Shown here in pieces: positions 43,334 to 49,967 of a stretch of DNA of 50,482 nt (position 1 is the first letter of the stretch; each line of letters starts with the position of its first letter). The translations under genes were made by a program, and so were the position numbers. The notes beneath the pieces were generated by a model. It ran no database searches, was not told the DNA's origin, and saw only the letters and a program-made list of their open reading frames with translations. This DNA is from a virus, in IMG/VR virus record IMGVR_UViG_3300037427_002689, positions 1-50,482 of that record, one strand, 5' to 3'.

Positions 43334-43409
43334 TGTAACATCCTTGTTACAAACTGTTACAAATAAAACACATAAAACATTTGGTTATTTGCCATATTCT
43401 TCGTATATT
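43334..43409 (+). promoter_or_regulatory. GTTACA operator with promoter, copy 1
   Basis: TGTAAC (43334-43339) is followed by GTTACA at 43346 and 43356, 10 bp apart, so the first two words form an inverted repeat and the last two a direct repeat. Downstream are TTGGTT (43381-43386), a 17 bp spacer and TATATT (43404-43409) within CTTCGTATATTATAGTATGA. The next gene starts at 43445. A regulator-binding role is inferred. Confidence 0.65.
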
Positions 43410-43444
43410 ATAGTATGATAAGAAATGATAAAAAAGGAGTTAAT

Positions 43445-43738
43445 ATGGATTACAAAGAATTACTTAGTGTTGGTTGTTTAATAACAAAAGATTTAAAAGT
43501 GTTTCCAATAAATTGTAATGAACCACCTGAAACAGCTAGTGAAGCTGATGAATATATGGGTGTTCACATTTATGATTTAACAGATGAATGGTGGAGTAAT
43601 TTATCATTCGTTGATGGTACTGATGCACTTGCGTTTATAGAACTAAATACATATGAAATAATTGAAGGTCCTTTTAAGATTTGGAAGGAAAAGAAATTAG
43701 ACTTAATAGGTTGTGTAGATGTATTGGAGGTTGCGTAA
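43445..43738 (+). CDS. Hypothetical protein
   Basis: I chose ATG 43445 (97 residues) behind AAGGAG; an upstream ATG at 43415 lies too close to the -10. The sequence is mixed alpha/beta with ASEADEYMGVHIYDL and no motif. It is the first gene after the GTTACA promoter. Confidence 0.6.
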   Translation: MDYKELLSVGCLITKDLKVFPINCNEPPETASEADEYMGVHIYDLTDEWWSNLSFVDGTDALAFIELNTYEIIEGPFKIWKEKKLDLIGCVDVLEVA

Positions 43739-43827
43739 TGAGTTGTGATAAATGTAAAAAACATAGTTCAACAATAACATATAAAGATAAAAATTATTGC
43801 ACTTGGTATTGTGCTAAAAAGGGGTAA
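43738..43827 (+). CDS. Tiny Cys-rich protein (29 aa)
   Basis: The frame starts in a TAATG overlap. It has CDKC near the start and C..YC near the end, enough for one zinc site. Very small; support is the overlap and the Cys spacing. Confidence 0.4.
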   Translation: MSCDKCKKHSSTITYKDKNYCTWYCAKKG

Positions 43828-43832
43828 GTAAT

Positions 43833-43964
43833 ATGTTAAATCAAACAGAATATATAGAAGGTGTGCATTGTGGAGACAAAGATTGTTATGCTTGTGGAAC
43901 TCAAAGATATAATTGTGATGAGTTAAATAGATTAGATAAGGAGAATGATGGCGATACTAACTAA
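43833..43964 (+). CDS. Tiny Cys-rich protein (43 aa)
   Basis: The 43-residue frame has CGDKDCYACG and a further Cys, a possible zinc site. It overlaps the next gene's start. No strong ribosome site is visible beyond GGGGTAAG. Confidence 0.4.
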   Translation: MLNQTEYIEGVHCGDKDCYACGTQRYNCDELNRLDKENDGDTN

Positions 43965-44175
43965 AGATAAATTTAGAAAAAGAGTAATTGATTTAAATGG
44001 TCCTGAGGGTAATGCATTTTGTCTATTAGGGACAGCTATGAGTTTATGTAAACAAATAGGTATTAGTGATACGAGAACAGAGGAAATAATTGATGAAATG
44101 AAATCATCTGATTATGAACACCTTATACTTACATTTGATAAATATTTTGGTAAATTAGTAGATTTGGAAAGATAA
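43948..44175 (+). CDS. Hypothetical phage protein
   Basis: The 75-residue protein begins at the second of two adjacent ATGs (43945 or 43948), the second being better spaced from AAGGAG. NGPEGNAFCLLGTAM and a LTFDKYFGKLVDLER end recall a small protein common in large phages. Function unknown. Confidence 0.6.
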   Translation: MAILTKDKFRKRVIDLNGPEGNAFCLLGTAMSLCKQIGISDTRTEEIIDEMKSSDYEHLILTFDKYFGKLVDLER

Positions 44176-44702
44176 TGACAGAAGGCGATAAAAGATGGAT
44201 ACAGAATTGGCAATCACAACAAATTGGAAATAATATGAATAGATTTTACAAAAAACCTAAACCAGAAACTATGAAGAAGAATAGAGAAGATTATGCTAAA
44301 CTCTATCCTAATGAAATAAAATGGTTGAAGGATAATTTACAGACTTTAACAGAGACTAAAAACAAATTTATGATTGAGATGTATACTATCTTAATTAGTG
44401 GTAGTCGTAAGATTACACCAAAGATGGCAGATGCTATAATGAATGGTATTAAAAGATGTAATAACAATCCAAAGTTTAATCCTGTTTTACAAACAGAAGC
44501 AGAAGCTAAACTAAAACCTATATTAGAGAAAATCGCTATGGTTGAGAGGTTAGCTGAACAGAAGAATGATAAAGCACTTGGGTTTATACAGAATGTAAAA
44601 GAATATGTTAAGAATAATTACAGAGTAACCAAGAAACAAATGACAGCTCTGAATAAAGTATATAAAAGATGTAGTGAAGATTTATTTAAAGGAGATGAGT
44701 AA
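44175..44702 (+). CDS. Hypothetical helical protein
   Basis: The 175-residue protein is Lys-rich and helical. It has MTEGDKRWIQNWQSQQIG at the start and two similar lysine-rich segments ending in regular helices (KITPKMADAIMNGIKRC and VTKKQMTALNKVYKRC). These two segments look like an internal repeat. Function unknown. Confidence 0.55.
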   Translation: MTEGDKRWIQNWQSQQIGNNMNRFYKKPKPETMKKNREDYAKLYPNEIKWLKDNLQTLTETKNKFMIEMYTILISGSRKITPKMADAIMNGIKRCNNNPKFNPVLQTEAEAKLKPILEKIAMVERLAEQKNDKALGFIQNVKEYVKNNYRVTKKQMTALNKVYKRCSEDLFKGDE

Positions 44703-44947
44703 TGAAACCAACAATAGCACCAAAAAAGAGACCAGCTAAAAGGAATGATAATCCTATCGTTGGTAAACTATTAAAATTAAAGTATAAGATAAATGAAGCT
44801 TATCATAATGGTGGTTCAAGTTTTGAAAACATAGGTGATAAGAAATGGGTTATGAGTCTAATATCAGATGTTAGAACTAACAACCTAACTAAATTGTGTA
44901 AAGAAGATATGTTACATTGTAATGAGATGTGGAGGAAATATGACTAA
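44702..44947 (+). CDS. Small hypothetical protein, family X copy 1
   Basis: The 81-residue protein has KKWVMSLISDVRTN and ends LCKEDMLHCNEMWRKYD. The protein at 45303 ends similarly (YRWVSDRI..., LTKDEMDIANVYWKKYG), so the two are paralogues. It overlaps the next gene. Confidence 0.55.
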   Translation: MKPTIAPKKRPAKRNDNPIVGKLLKLKYKINEAYHNGGSSFENIGDKKWVMSLISDVRTNNLTKLCKEDMLHCNEMWRKYD

Positions 44948-45146
44948 ACAAGAAATATTAGATAGAATACAAAATGTATTAAATCAAGGTGTTGATACAG
45001 AATCACAAGATTTAGATTTACTACGACACGATTTAGAAAATGATATAATTGAATCTAAAATAGATTTAGAGGTATCAGCTGAACATCAGATAAATAGAAG
45101 AGCTGAAGATAAGATTAAAGAACAATTCAATAGGGAGTGTGGTTAA
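44940..45146 (+). CDS. Small hypothetical protein, family Y copy 1
   Basis: I chose ATG 44940 (68 residues) behind GGAGG. It starts MTKQEILDRIQNVL, close to MTRQELVDRLERI in the next protein, so they are paralogues. Helical and acidic; function unknown. Confidence 0.55.
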   Translation: MTKQEILDRIQNVLNQGVDTESQDLDLLRHDLENDIIESKIDLEVSAEHQINRRAEDKIKEQFNRECG

Positions 45147-45147
45147 G

Positions 45148-45303
45148 ATGACTAGACAAGAATTAGTAGATAGGTTAGAAAGAATAAAAGATAGTATGGA
45201 TATGGACTTTCTAAATAGACAAGAGATTGAAGGTATTGTAGATGACATTACAGCATTACAATGGGAAGTTAATACTCAAGGAATCAAGATAGAGGTAAAT
45301 TAA
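45148..45303 (+). CDS. Small hypothetical protein, family Y copy 2
   Basis: The 51-residue frame starts one base after the previous stop, behind GGGAG. It begins MTRQELVDRLERIK and is a paralogue of the preceding protein. The end overlaps the next start (TAATG). Confidence 0.55.
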   Translation: MTRQELVDRLERIKDSMDMDFLNRQEIEGIVDDITALQWEVNTQGIKIEVN

Positions 45304-45554
45304 TGAAGGGGACAAGATTGAAAGATGTATTAGATGATAAGGTATTCAACAGAGAATTTTGGAATAAGATGTTTGCTAAAATGAATACTTTACTTGTAGC
45401 TATGGAATCTGCTAAAGGTCCAAGTATGAGTATCGATGACCTTGAATATAGATGGGTATCAGATAGAATAGAATATTGGAATGCTGAAGAAAGATTGTTA
45501 ACCAAAGATGAAATGGATATAGCTAATGTATATTGGAAGAAATATGGAAAATAA
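45303..45554 (+). CDS. Small hypothetical protein, family X copy 2
   Basis: The 83-residue protein resembles the one at 44702 over its last ~35 residues, with the RLLTKDEMDIANVYWKKYGK end. It is the last gene before promoter P6. Confidence 0.55.
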   Translation: MKGTRLKDVLDDKVFNREFWNKMFAKMNTLLVAMESAKGPSMSIDDLEYRWVSDRIEYWNAEERLLTKDEMDIANVYWKKYGK

Positions 45555-45555
45555 T

Positions 45556-45596
45556 TAAAAAAAAGCTTGACTGGTATTGCATTTTATATGTATATT
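45556..45596 (+). promoter_or_regulatory. Promoter P6 for the Ro-like gene
   Basis: An A8 tract and GC run into TTGACT (45567-45572), an 18 bp spacer and TATATT (45591-45596). CTGGTATTGCATTTT in the spacer is also found in P7 at 50249. The Ro-like ATG is at 45635. Confidence 0.8.
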
Positions 45597-45634
45597 TAAT
45601 AAATAAATAAATGATAAACTTTAAGGAATAAAAT

Positions 45635-46981
45635 ATGAACTACACAACAACTACAAACGGAGCAGTAACAAACCAAACCTCTGGTAAACAATGTCTTGAC
45701 TTATTCCAACGAATTGGAAATATGAGACATCGTGATAGACTTCATATCCTTGAAAATTTTGAACAAGCGTATATAGACGATAAAGAATTAGCAACACAAA
45801 TATTATTTTGGGCGAGAGCTGCAAGAGTTGGTTCAGGTGAGAGAAAAACTTTCCACACTGTATTAAGTGAAATTGGGAAGACATCTCCTGAGTTTATTTC
45901 AGATAATGCCAAAACTATTGCAGACTTAGGGTATTGGAAAGATCTTATTAGTTATCTTGATATTCCTAAAGTTGTTTCTACATTCGCCCAAGCAATTCGT
46001 GATGAGGATAGGTTAGCTTGTAAATGGGCCCCAAGAAAGTGTGCGGTTTTACGAGATGAGTTAGGATGGACTAATAAACAATACAGAAAATGGTTAAAGG
46101 TTCATTCTGAAACTGTTGAACAAAAGATGTCTGAAAAGAGTTGGAGTGACATCAACTATTCATCTGTACCAGGTTCTGCTATGAGGAGATATAGTGGAGC
46201 ATTTACTACACAAGATAGTAAAAGGTTTGATGAATGGAAAGATGACAAGACAAGTAAGGCATCTGTATCTGCTACCTATCCACACGAAGTGTTAAAATGT
46301 AATGATTCCAAATTGGCTGATAAACTATGGAATAACTTACCTGATTTATTATCAGAGAGTGATGAAAACATTCTACCTATGATTGATGTAAGTGGTAGTA
46401 TGTATGGAGAACCATTGGCAATAGCAACATCATTAGGTATGTATTTATCTGAAAGAACCAAAGGTGAGTTTAAAGATATGTTCTTAACATTTAGTGAGAA
46501 TCCAGAGTTAGTAAAATTACAAGGTGATTCAGTAATGGAAAGATTAAGTAGAATAGCAAATGCAGATTGGGGTATGAGTACAGACTTTACTAAAGCATAC
46601 CAACATATATTAGATGTTGCAGTTAAACACGATGTAGTACCTGAATCAATGCCAAGTATGTTATTGGTATTATCAGATATGCAGTTTAATCATTCACAGA
46701 GAGATGTGACACACTTTACTCATATGAAAGAAGTATATGAAAAAGCTGGATATGAATTACCAAAAATAGTATTTTGGAACTTGGATGCGGAAATGGGAAC
46801 ACCAGCGAGATGTGATGATGATTCAGTAGCTATGGTTAGTGGATTTTCACCAAGTATTATGAAAGCAATATTAAATGCAGAAGAATTTACACCAATGGAT
46901 GTAATGTTAGAAGCATTGAAACCAATAGAATTAAATTATATCAATTTACCTGAAGATTTTTCGTATGTTTCAGAAATTTGA
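45635..46981 (+). CDS. Ro/TROVE-like protein (DUF2828 type) with vWA domain
   Basis: The 448-residue protein has a helical-repeat N-domain (about 15-240) with VGSGERKTFHTVL, LGYWKDLISYL and LACKWAPRKCA. A von Willebrand A domain follows, with a full metal site: D251-V-S-G-S-M, STDFTKAY (Thr) and LVLSDMQF (Asp). HEAT-like repeats plus vWA is the layout of Ro60/Rsr proteins, which form a ring that binds misfolded and Y RNAs. The motif set fits DUF2828. It has its own promoter P6 and is followed by structured non-coding sequence, as bacterial rsr genes often are. RNA binding is inferred. It ends in TGA. Confidence 0.75.
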   Translation: MNYTTTTNGAVTNQTSGKQCLDLFQRIGNMRHRDRLHILENFEQAYIDDKELATQILFWARAARVGSGERKTFHTVLSEIGKTSPEFISDNAKTIADLGYWKDLISYLDIPKVVSTFAQAIRDEDRLACKWAPRKCAVLRDELGWTNKQYRKWLKVHSETVEQKMSEKSWSDINYSSVPGSAMRRYSGAFTTQDSKRFDEWKDDKTSKASVSATYPHEVLKCNDSKLADKLWNNLPDLLSESDENILPMIDVSGSMYGEPLAIATSLGMYLSERTKGEFKDMFLTFSENPELVKLQGDSVMERLSRIANADWGMSTDFTKAYQHILDVAVKHDVVPESMPSMLLVLSDMQFNHSQRDVTHFTHMKEVYEKAGYELPKIVFWNLDAEMGTPARCDDDSVAMVSGFSPSIMKAILNAEEFTPMDVMLEALKPIELNYINLPEDFSYVSEI

Positions 46982-47271
46982 TGATATTTATATTAATTGC
47001 AGAAATTAACCCAACAGCACTATACACTTATAAAAAGCGAATAGAGCAGATGACAAAAGTAGGTTAAATCGAGATGGGGTTACCGAAAGGTTCGATAACA
47101 GATTTAACTGAAAGTCATCGAGAAAATTAAACAATAGGAGAACTATGTTCTGAATGAAATAAAGTTCTAAAAAGAAGAAATGTCTTAGTTGGTCTTACAG
47201 CACCTTATAAATCAAATGAAAATACATAAGATAACTGACCACCGAAAGGATAAGACAAAAAAGGTTATAAA
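46982..47271 (+). ncRNA. Structured non-coding region downstream of Ro-like gene; candidate Y-like RNA(s)
   Basis: The 290 bases hold no gene but several helices. H1 (47049-47119): GATGAC/GTCATC and GTTAAATC/GATTTAAC separated by an asymmetric internal loop, capped by an element with ACC-GAAA-GGT. H2 (47139-47168): AGAACT/AGTTCT. H3 (47182-47256): GTCTTA/TAAGAC, a GAAAGGA bulge on one strand, GGTC/GACC, then CTTAT/ATAAG. A long stem broken by a bulge next to GGTC/GACC resembles Y RNAs, the ligands of Ro proteins. No separate promoter is clear, so it may be cut from the Ro-like mRNA. Boundaries are approximate. Confidence 0.45.
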
Positions 47272-47433
47272 ATGTCTAAAAAGAAAAAGAAAAAGAAATA
47301 CAATCCTCTAAAAACTATAAAGAAATTAGCAAGAGATATGTTTATAGACATACCTACCAGTACGAAAGTATTCCAAGACAAGAAAAAATATTCAAGAAAA
47401 AAGAAACATAAAAAGAGGTTAGATGATGAATAA
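47272..47433 (+). CDS. Tiny Lys-rich protein after the structured RNA
   Basis: The ATG follows AAAGG about 10 bases upstream. The 53-residue product is very basic (SKKKKKKKYN at the start, SRKKKHKKR near the end) and likely binds nucleic acid. Its position right after the candidate Y-like RNA is notable. It overlaps the next gene. Confidence 0.55.
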   Translation: MSKKKKKKKYNPLKTIKKLARDMFIDIPTSTKVFQDKKKYSRKKKHKKRLDDE

Positions 47434-47626
47434 ATCAGATACAAGTAAATTTGATTATCAATATGGTATATTTGCAAAGATAGGTATTCCTTATGATACT
47501 ATTGGTTCGAGGTATTGGACTAATAAACAAATAAAACATTGGATGGATAAAAACGATGTATATTATGAATCAACAGATAAAAGAATTGATTTAGTAGAAA
47601 GAATAAAAAAAGCGGGGTATAAGTAA
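47426..47626 (+). CDS. Small hypothetical protein
   Basis: I chose the second ATG (47426, 66 residues) for better spacing from AGAGG; 47423 is the alternative. The C-terminus (WTNKQIKHWMDKNDVYYE, then RIDLVERIKKAGYK) looks like a SAP-type helix-loop-helix. Function unknown. Confidence 0.55.
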   Translation: MNKSDTSKFDYQYGIFAKIGIPYDTIGSRYWTNKQIKHWMDKNDVYYESTDKRIDLVERIKKAGYK

Positions 47627-48024
47627 TGGATAAAAATGCATATAAAGAAATGATAGCTGAGTATATGAGAAGAGAATCTACACTTAAAACTAAAGTAGAA
47701 GACTTAGAGTTAAAGTTAGAACAAAAAGAACAAGACTATTATTTTGATATGAGAAATAAACAGATGGAAGTTGTACAATTAACAATGGAAAACGCTGAAC
47801 TTAAAGATATGGTATTAGATAACGGTGGTGATTATACTGAAACTGATGGTTATGAAGTAGGTAGTCCAAGTGATTATGAATACGAAGAAGATCCACAACT
47901 AAATATATTTGAATCACCTGATGGTGGTAAAACTATATATCAGAGAAAAGTTGGTAGTACAGATAGAGTTTTGGTTAAATCACCCGATGATAATCCAAAT
48001 CAATTAAATCTATTCAATGACTAA
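47626..48024 (+). CDS. Coiled-coil hypothetical protein
   Basis: The 132-residue protein has an N-terminal coiled coil (residues ~15-65, rich in Glu/Lys/Leu) and an acidic C-terminal half. It starts in a TAATG overlap. No enzyme motif is visible. Confidence 0.55.
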   Translation: MDKNAYKEMIAEYMRRESTLKTKVEDLELKLEQKEQDYYFDMRNKQMEVVQLTMENAELKDMVLDNGGDYTETDGYEVGSPSDYEYEEDPQLNIFESPDGGKTIYQRKVGSTDRVLVKSPDDNPNQLNLFND

Positions 48025-48241
48025 AATCATTAATTTAAAAACAGGAAGAGAAGTAGAGTATCCTAAAAAGGTATACAGTACCTGTTCCATATGTAGTAGT
48101 CCATTTGTTTATGATGAAGAGGGTGGAGTTACAGGTGGAGCTATTGGTATGGTTCCTGTTAACTTTTGTCCATACTGTTTAAGTGGTGTATTGGATATGA
48201 CTAAACAAATGTTAGGGATACAAGATGACGAAGACGCTTGA
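48017..48241 (+). CDS. Small zinc-ribbon protein
   Basis: The 74-residue protein has CSIC and, about 28 residues later, CPYC, a zinc ribbon with a Gly-rich loop (EEGGVTGGAIGM) between. It overlaps both neighbours. Unknown function. Confidence 0.6.
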   Translation: MTKIINLKTGREVEYPKKVYSTCSICSSPFVYDEEGGVTGGAIGMVPVNFCPYCLSGVLDMTKQMLGIQDDEDA

Positions 48242-48425
48242 TTTACATGGAGTAAAACACGAAGATGTGGATAGATTGGTAGAAAACTTCGTATTATTAA
48301 ATGATGTACCTATGAAGATAATTACAGGCAATTCAGAGAAGATGATGTTAATGACATTAGATGTATTGAATAGAAATGATTTCTTATGGGAGAGATGGGC
48401 GAATAGTTATGTCGTGGTACTATAA
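48225..48425 (+). CDS. Smr-domain-like small protein
   Basis: The 66-residue protein begins TLDLHGVKHEDVDRLVENF and has MKIITGNSEKMM, the LDLHG and TGxG-like elements of Smr domains, which nick branched or ribosome-bound nucleic acids in other systems. Phage versions of this length exist. The catalytic role is inferred. It overlaps the zinc-ribbon gene by 17 bases. Confidence 0.65.
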   Translation: MTKTLDLHGVKHEDVDRLVENFVLLNDVPMKIITGNSEKMMLMTLDVLNRNDFLWERWANSYVVVL

Positions 48426-48498
48426 AGAGGTAAGGAAAATTTTTGTGGTAATGGATATATATGGATTCCAAGCCCCTCCCCTCAAGAGTTATGGATGT

Positions 48499-48552
48499 GT
48501 TACATATTGTTACAATTAAAAGGTTGTAGCTTCCCCCAAATCTTCGTATATT
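48499..48552 (+). promoter_or_regulatory. GTTACA operator with promoter, copy 2
   Basis: GTTACA occurs at 48499 and 48509 (10 bp apart). Downstream are TTGTAG (48524-48529), a 17 bp spacer and TATATT (48547-48552) in the same CTTCGTATATTATAGTATGA word as copy 1. The distance from repeat to -10 is 38 bp, one helical turn less than in copies 1, 3 and 4. The 155-base gap (48426-48580) contains nothing else I recognise apart from a C-rich run at 48471-48483. Confidence 0.65.
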
Positions 48553-48580
48553 ATAGTATGATTAAAAGGGAGTTATATTA

Positions 48581-48679
48581 ATGGAAACAATAGTTCAAGA
48601 AATAGCCAATGTAGGGTTTACACTTTTAGTGTTCATTATTGGTTTAGTAATTGTAAATAAATTTAAAGGAGATAAATAG
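48581..48679 (+). CDS. Tiny single-pass membrane protein
   Basis: The 32-residue frame is behind AAGGGAG. It has one hydrophobic helix (VGFTLLVFIIGLVIV) followed by Lys residues, so it would sit in the membrane with the C-terminus inside. It may be a toxin-like or membrane-altering peptide, but this is unproven. Confidence 0.5.
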   Translation: METIVQEIANVGFTLLVFIIGLVIVNKFKGDK

Positions 48680-48796
48680 ATGATAGATTTAACTTGTAAA
48701 AAATGTGATGATGTAACAATAGCGTGTGATGAAGGTGTCGTAAGTGTTACTTGTGGATTATGTAGTATGGTTGATGTGGAGGTGTTGAATGATTAA
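48680..48796 (+). CDS. Tiny zinc-ribbon protein (38 aa)
   Basis: The ATG abuts the previous stop, with AAAGGAG upstream. Two Cys pairs, CKKC and CGLC, form a minimal zinc ribbon. It overlaps the next gene by 8 bases. Confidence 0.5.
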   Translation: MIDLTCKKCDDVTIACDEGVVSVTCGLCSMVDVEVLND

Positions 48797-49220
48797 TGGA
48801 ATAAAACCTCAAATGACTAAAACCACCGAGTTGAGAATAAAACCTACTTCATTCGATGAGGCTATGAATGTATTTTGTGATAGGTTAGAAGAAAATTGTA
48901 AGGCTTATGTGGATACATTCAAGTATATGGATTCGGTTAAATTTCGTCCAGACGGTGGTGTAAAGTATATAAAGGTTAAACAATTTCAAAAGAATTGGAA
49001 TACGGATTATAACGATGATGGAACGGTTACTAAAACCCTTGTAGGTGGTGACAAAGGTTCAATCCATTGTTTTGTAGAAAAAACGACGGGTAATATATTT
49101 AAACCTGCCGGTTACAAGACACCTTATACAAAAGGAAACAATTGTGTGAGAGGTAACATATATGATTCGTCTACTTTCGAAAAAACAGATTTACATGGAG
49201 GGTGGTTGTATGCTAGATAG
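48789..49220 (+). CDS. Conserved hypothetical phage protein
   Basis: The 143-residue protein contains KGSIHCFVEKTTGNIFKPAGY followed by CVRGNIYD, a pattern I know from hypothetical proteins in many tailed phages. The N-terminal part is helical (FDEAMNVFCDRLEENCKAYVD). No function is established. Confidence 0.65.
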   Translation: MINGIKPQMTKTTELRIKPTSFDEAMNVFCDRLEENCKAYVDTFKYMDSVKFRPDGGVKYIKVKQFQKNWNTDYNDDGTVTKTLVGGDKGSIHCFVEKTTGNIFKPAGYKTPYTKGNNCVRGNIYDSSTFEKTDLHGGWLYAR

Positions 49221-49371
49221 TAATAATATATTAATAGGAGTGTTAACATTAGTAGGTGGTATGTTTGGAATGATGCTATCGTTCTACCTACTTCTTGTCT
49301 TTATTCAATGGTTATCAGATGTAGTAGATGAGAAGAGATGGCAAGTATGGATGGAGTGGTTGAGATGGTAG
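49210..49371 (+). CDS. Small membrane protein
   Basis: I chose ATG 49210 (53 residues) behind GGAGGG; ATG 49195 is less likely. One long hydrophobic helix (ILIGVLTLVGGMFGM and on through LLLVFIQW) precedes a charged, Trp-rich end. It overlaps both neighbours. Confidence 0.5.
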   Translation: MLDSNNILIGVLTLVGGMFGMMLSFYLLLVFIQWLSDVVDEKRWQVWMEWLRW

Positions 49372-49466
49372 TATATATAATAACAGGTATATGTCTTATA
49401 GGTTTAATATCAGCTTTACTTTATAGTATCTATATGGCAGTATGGGGGGTGTATGAAGAATATTAA
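49365..49466 (+). CDS. Tiny membrane protein (33 aa)
   Basis: The frame overlaps the previous stop and encodes one hydrophobic helix (VVYIITGICLIGLISALLY) with a short acidic end. It overlaps the next gene by 14 bases. Confidence 0.45.
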   Translation: MVVYIITGICLIGLISALLYSIYMAVWGVYEEY

Positions 49467-49614
49467 TTGGGGATTCATTGGTATAATGAGTGCAACGATA
49501 GGTGTGTGGTATAGCATCTTTACAAATGGGTTCTTTATCACTGTAATGTGGTTAGTAATAGTAAGTAGTATAATAGGAATAATTTTAAAAACAATAGAGG
49601 AGATGAGAGTATGA
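49453..49614 (+). CDS. Small two-helix membrane protein
   Basis: The 53-residue frame has two hydrophobic segments (FIGIMSATIGVWYSIF and VMWLVIVSSIIGIIL) and a charged tail. The end overlaps the next ATG (ATGA). It is the third membrane peptide in a row. Confidence 0.5.
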   Translation: MKNINWGFIGIMSATIGVWYSIFTNGFFITVMWLVIVSSIIGIILKTIEEMRV

Positions 49615-49820
49615 CAATACAAGACATAATGAATAGTATAAGGGATATGAAGGCTAACTTTGTTAATGGTAATATTAACTCTGAAGAATTAGTAGAACAA
49701 ATGGAAGACCTTATACACGATACGGAAGGTACTGACGCTTATAGTGGTTTTGGTACTACAACTGAAGATGATGGATTTTACGATACATTACCTGACTTTA
49801 CAGCTTTAGTGGTTGATTAA
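49611..49820 (+). CDS. Small acidic hypothetical protein
   Basis: The 69-residue protein follows GAGGAG. It has a helical N-half (MNSIRDMKANFVNGN, then SEELVEQMEDLIHD) and an acidic Gly/Thr-rich end. No family recognised. Confidence 0.55.
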   Translation: MTIQDIMNSIRDMKANFVNGNINSEELVEQMEDLIHDTEGTDAYSGFGTTTEDDGFYDTLPDFTALVVD

Positions 49821-49823
49821 GAT

Positions 49824-49967
49824 ATGGATTATCAAGGTAAGACAAAGAAACAAATAGAGTACTCTGAGATGGTTGTAGGCGTCTCTATATTAGTGATTCT
49901 TACCACGATTTTGGGATACACCCTCTACTATATAATAAGTTCACTACTACATTATATGAATGGGTAG
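49824..49967 (+). CDS. Small membrane protein (47 aa)
   Basis: The frame starts 3 bases after the previous stop. A basic N-terminus (GKTKKQ) precedes one long hydrophobic helix (VVGVSILVILTTILGYTLYY). No ribosome site beyond GATTAAG is visible, which lowers confidence. Confidence 0.45.
   Translation: MDYQGKTKKQIEYSEMVVGVSILVILTTILGYTLYYIISSLLHYMNG

Noticed and set aside
46982-47271. Group I intron in or after the Ro-like gene
   Set aside because: GAAA loops and helices are present, but I could not find a P3-P7 core, and the Ro-like gene is complete without splicing.
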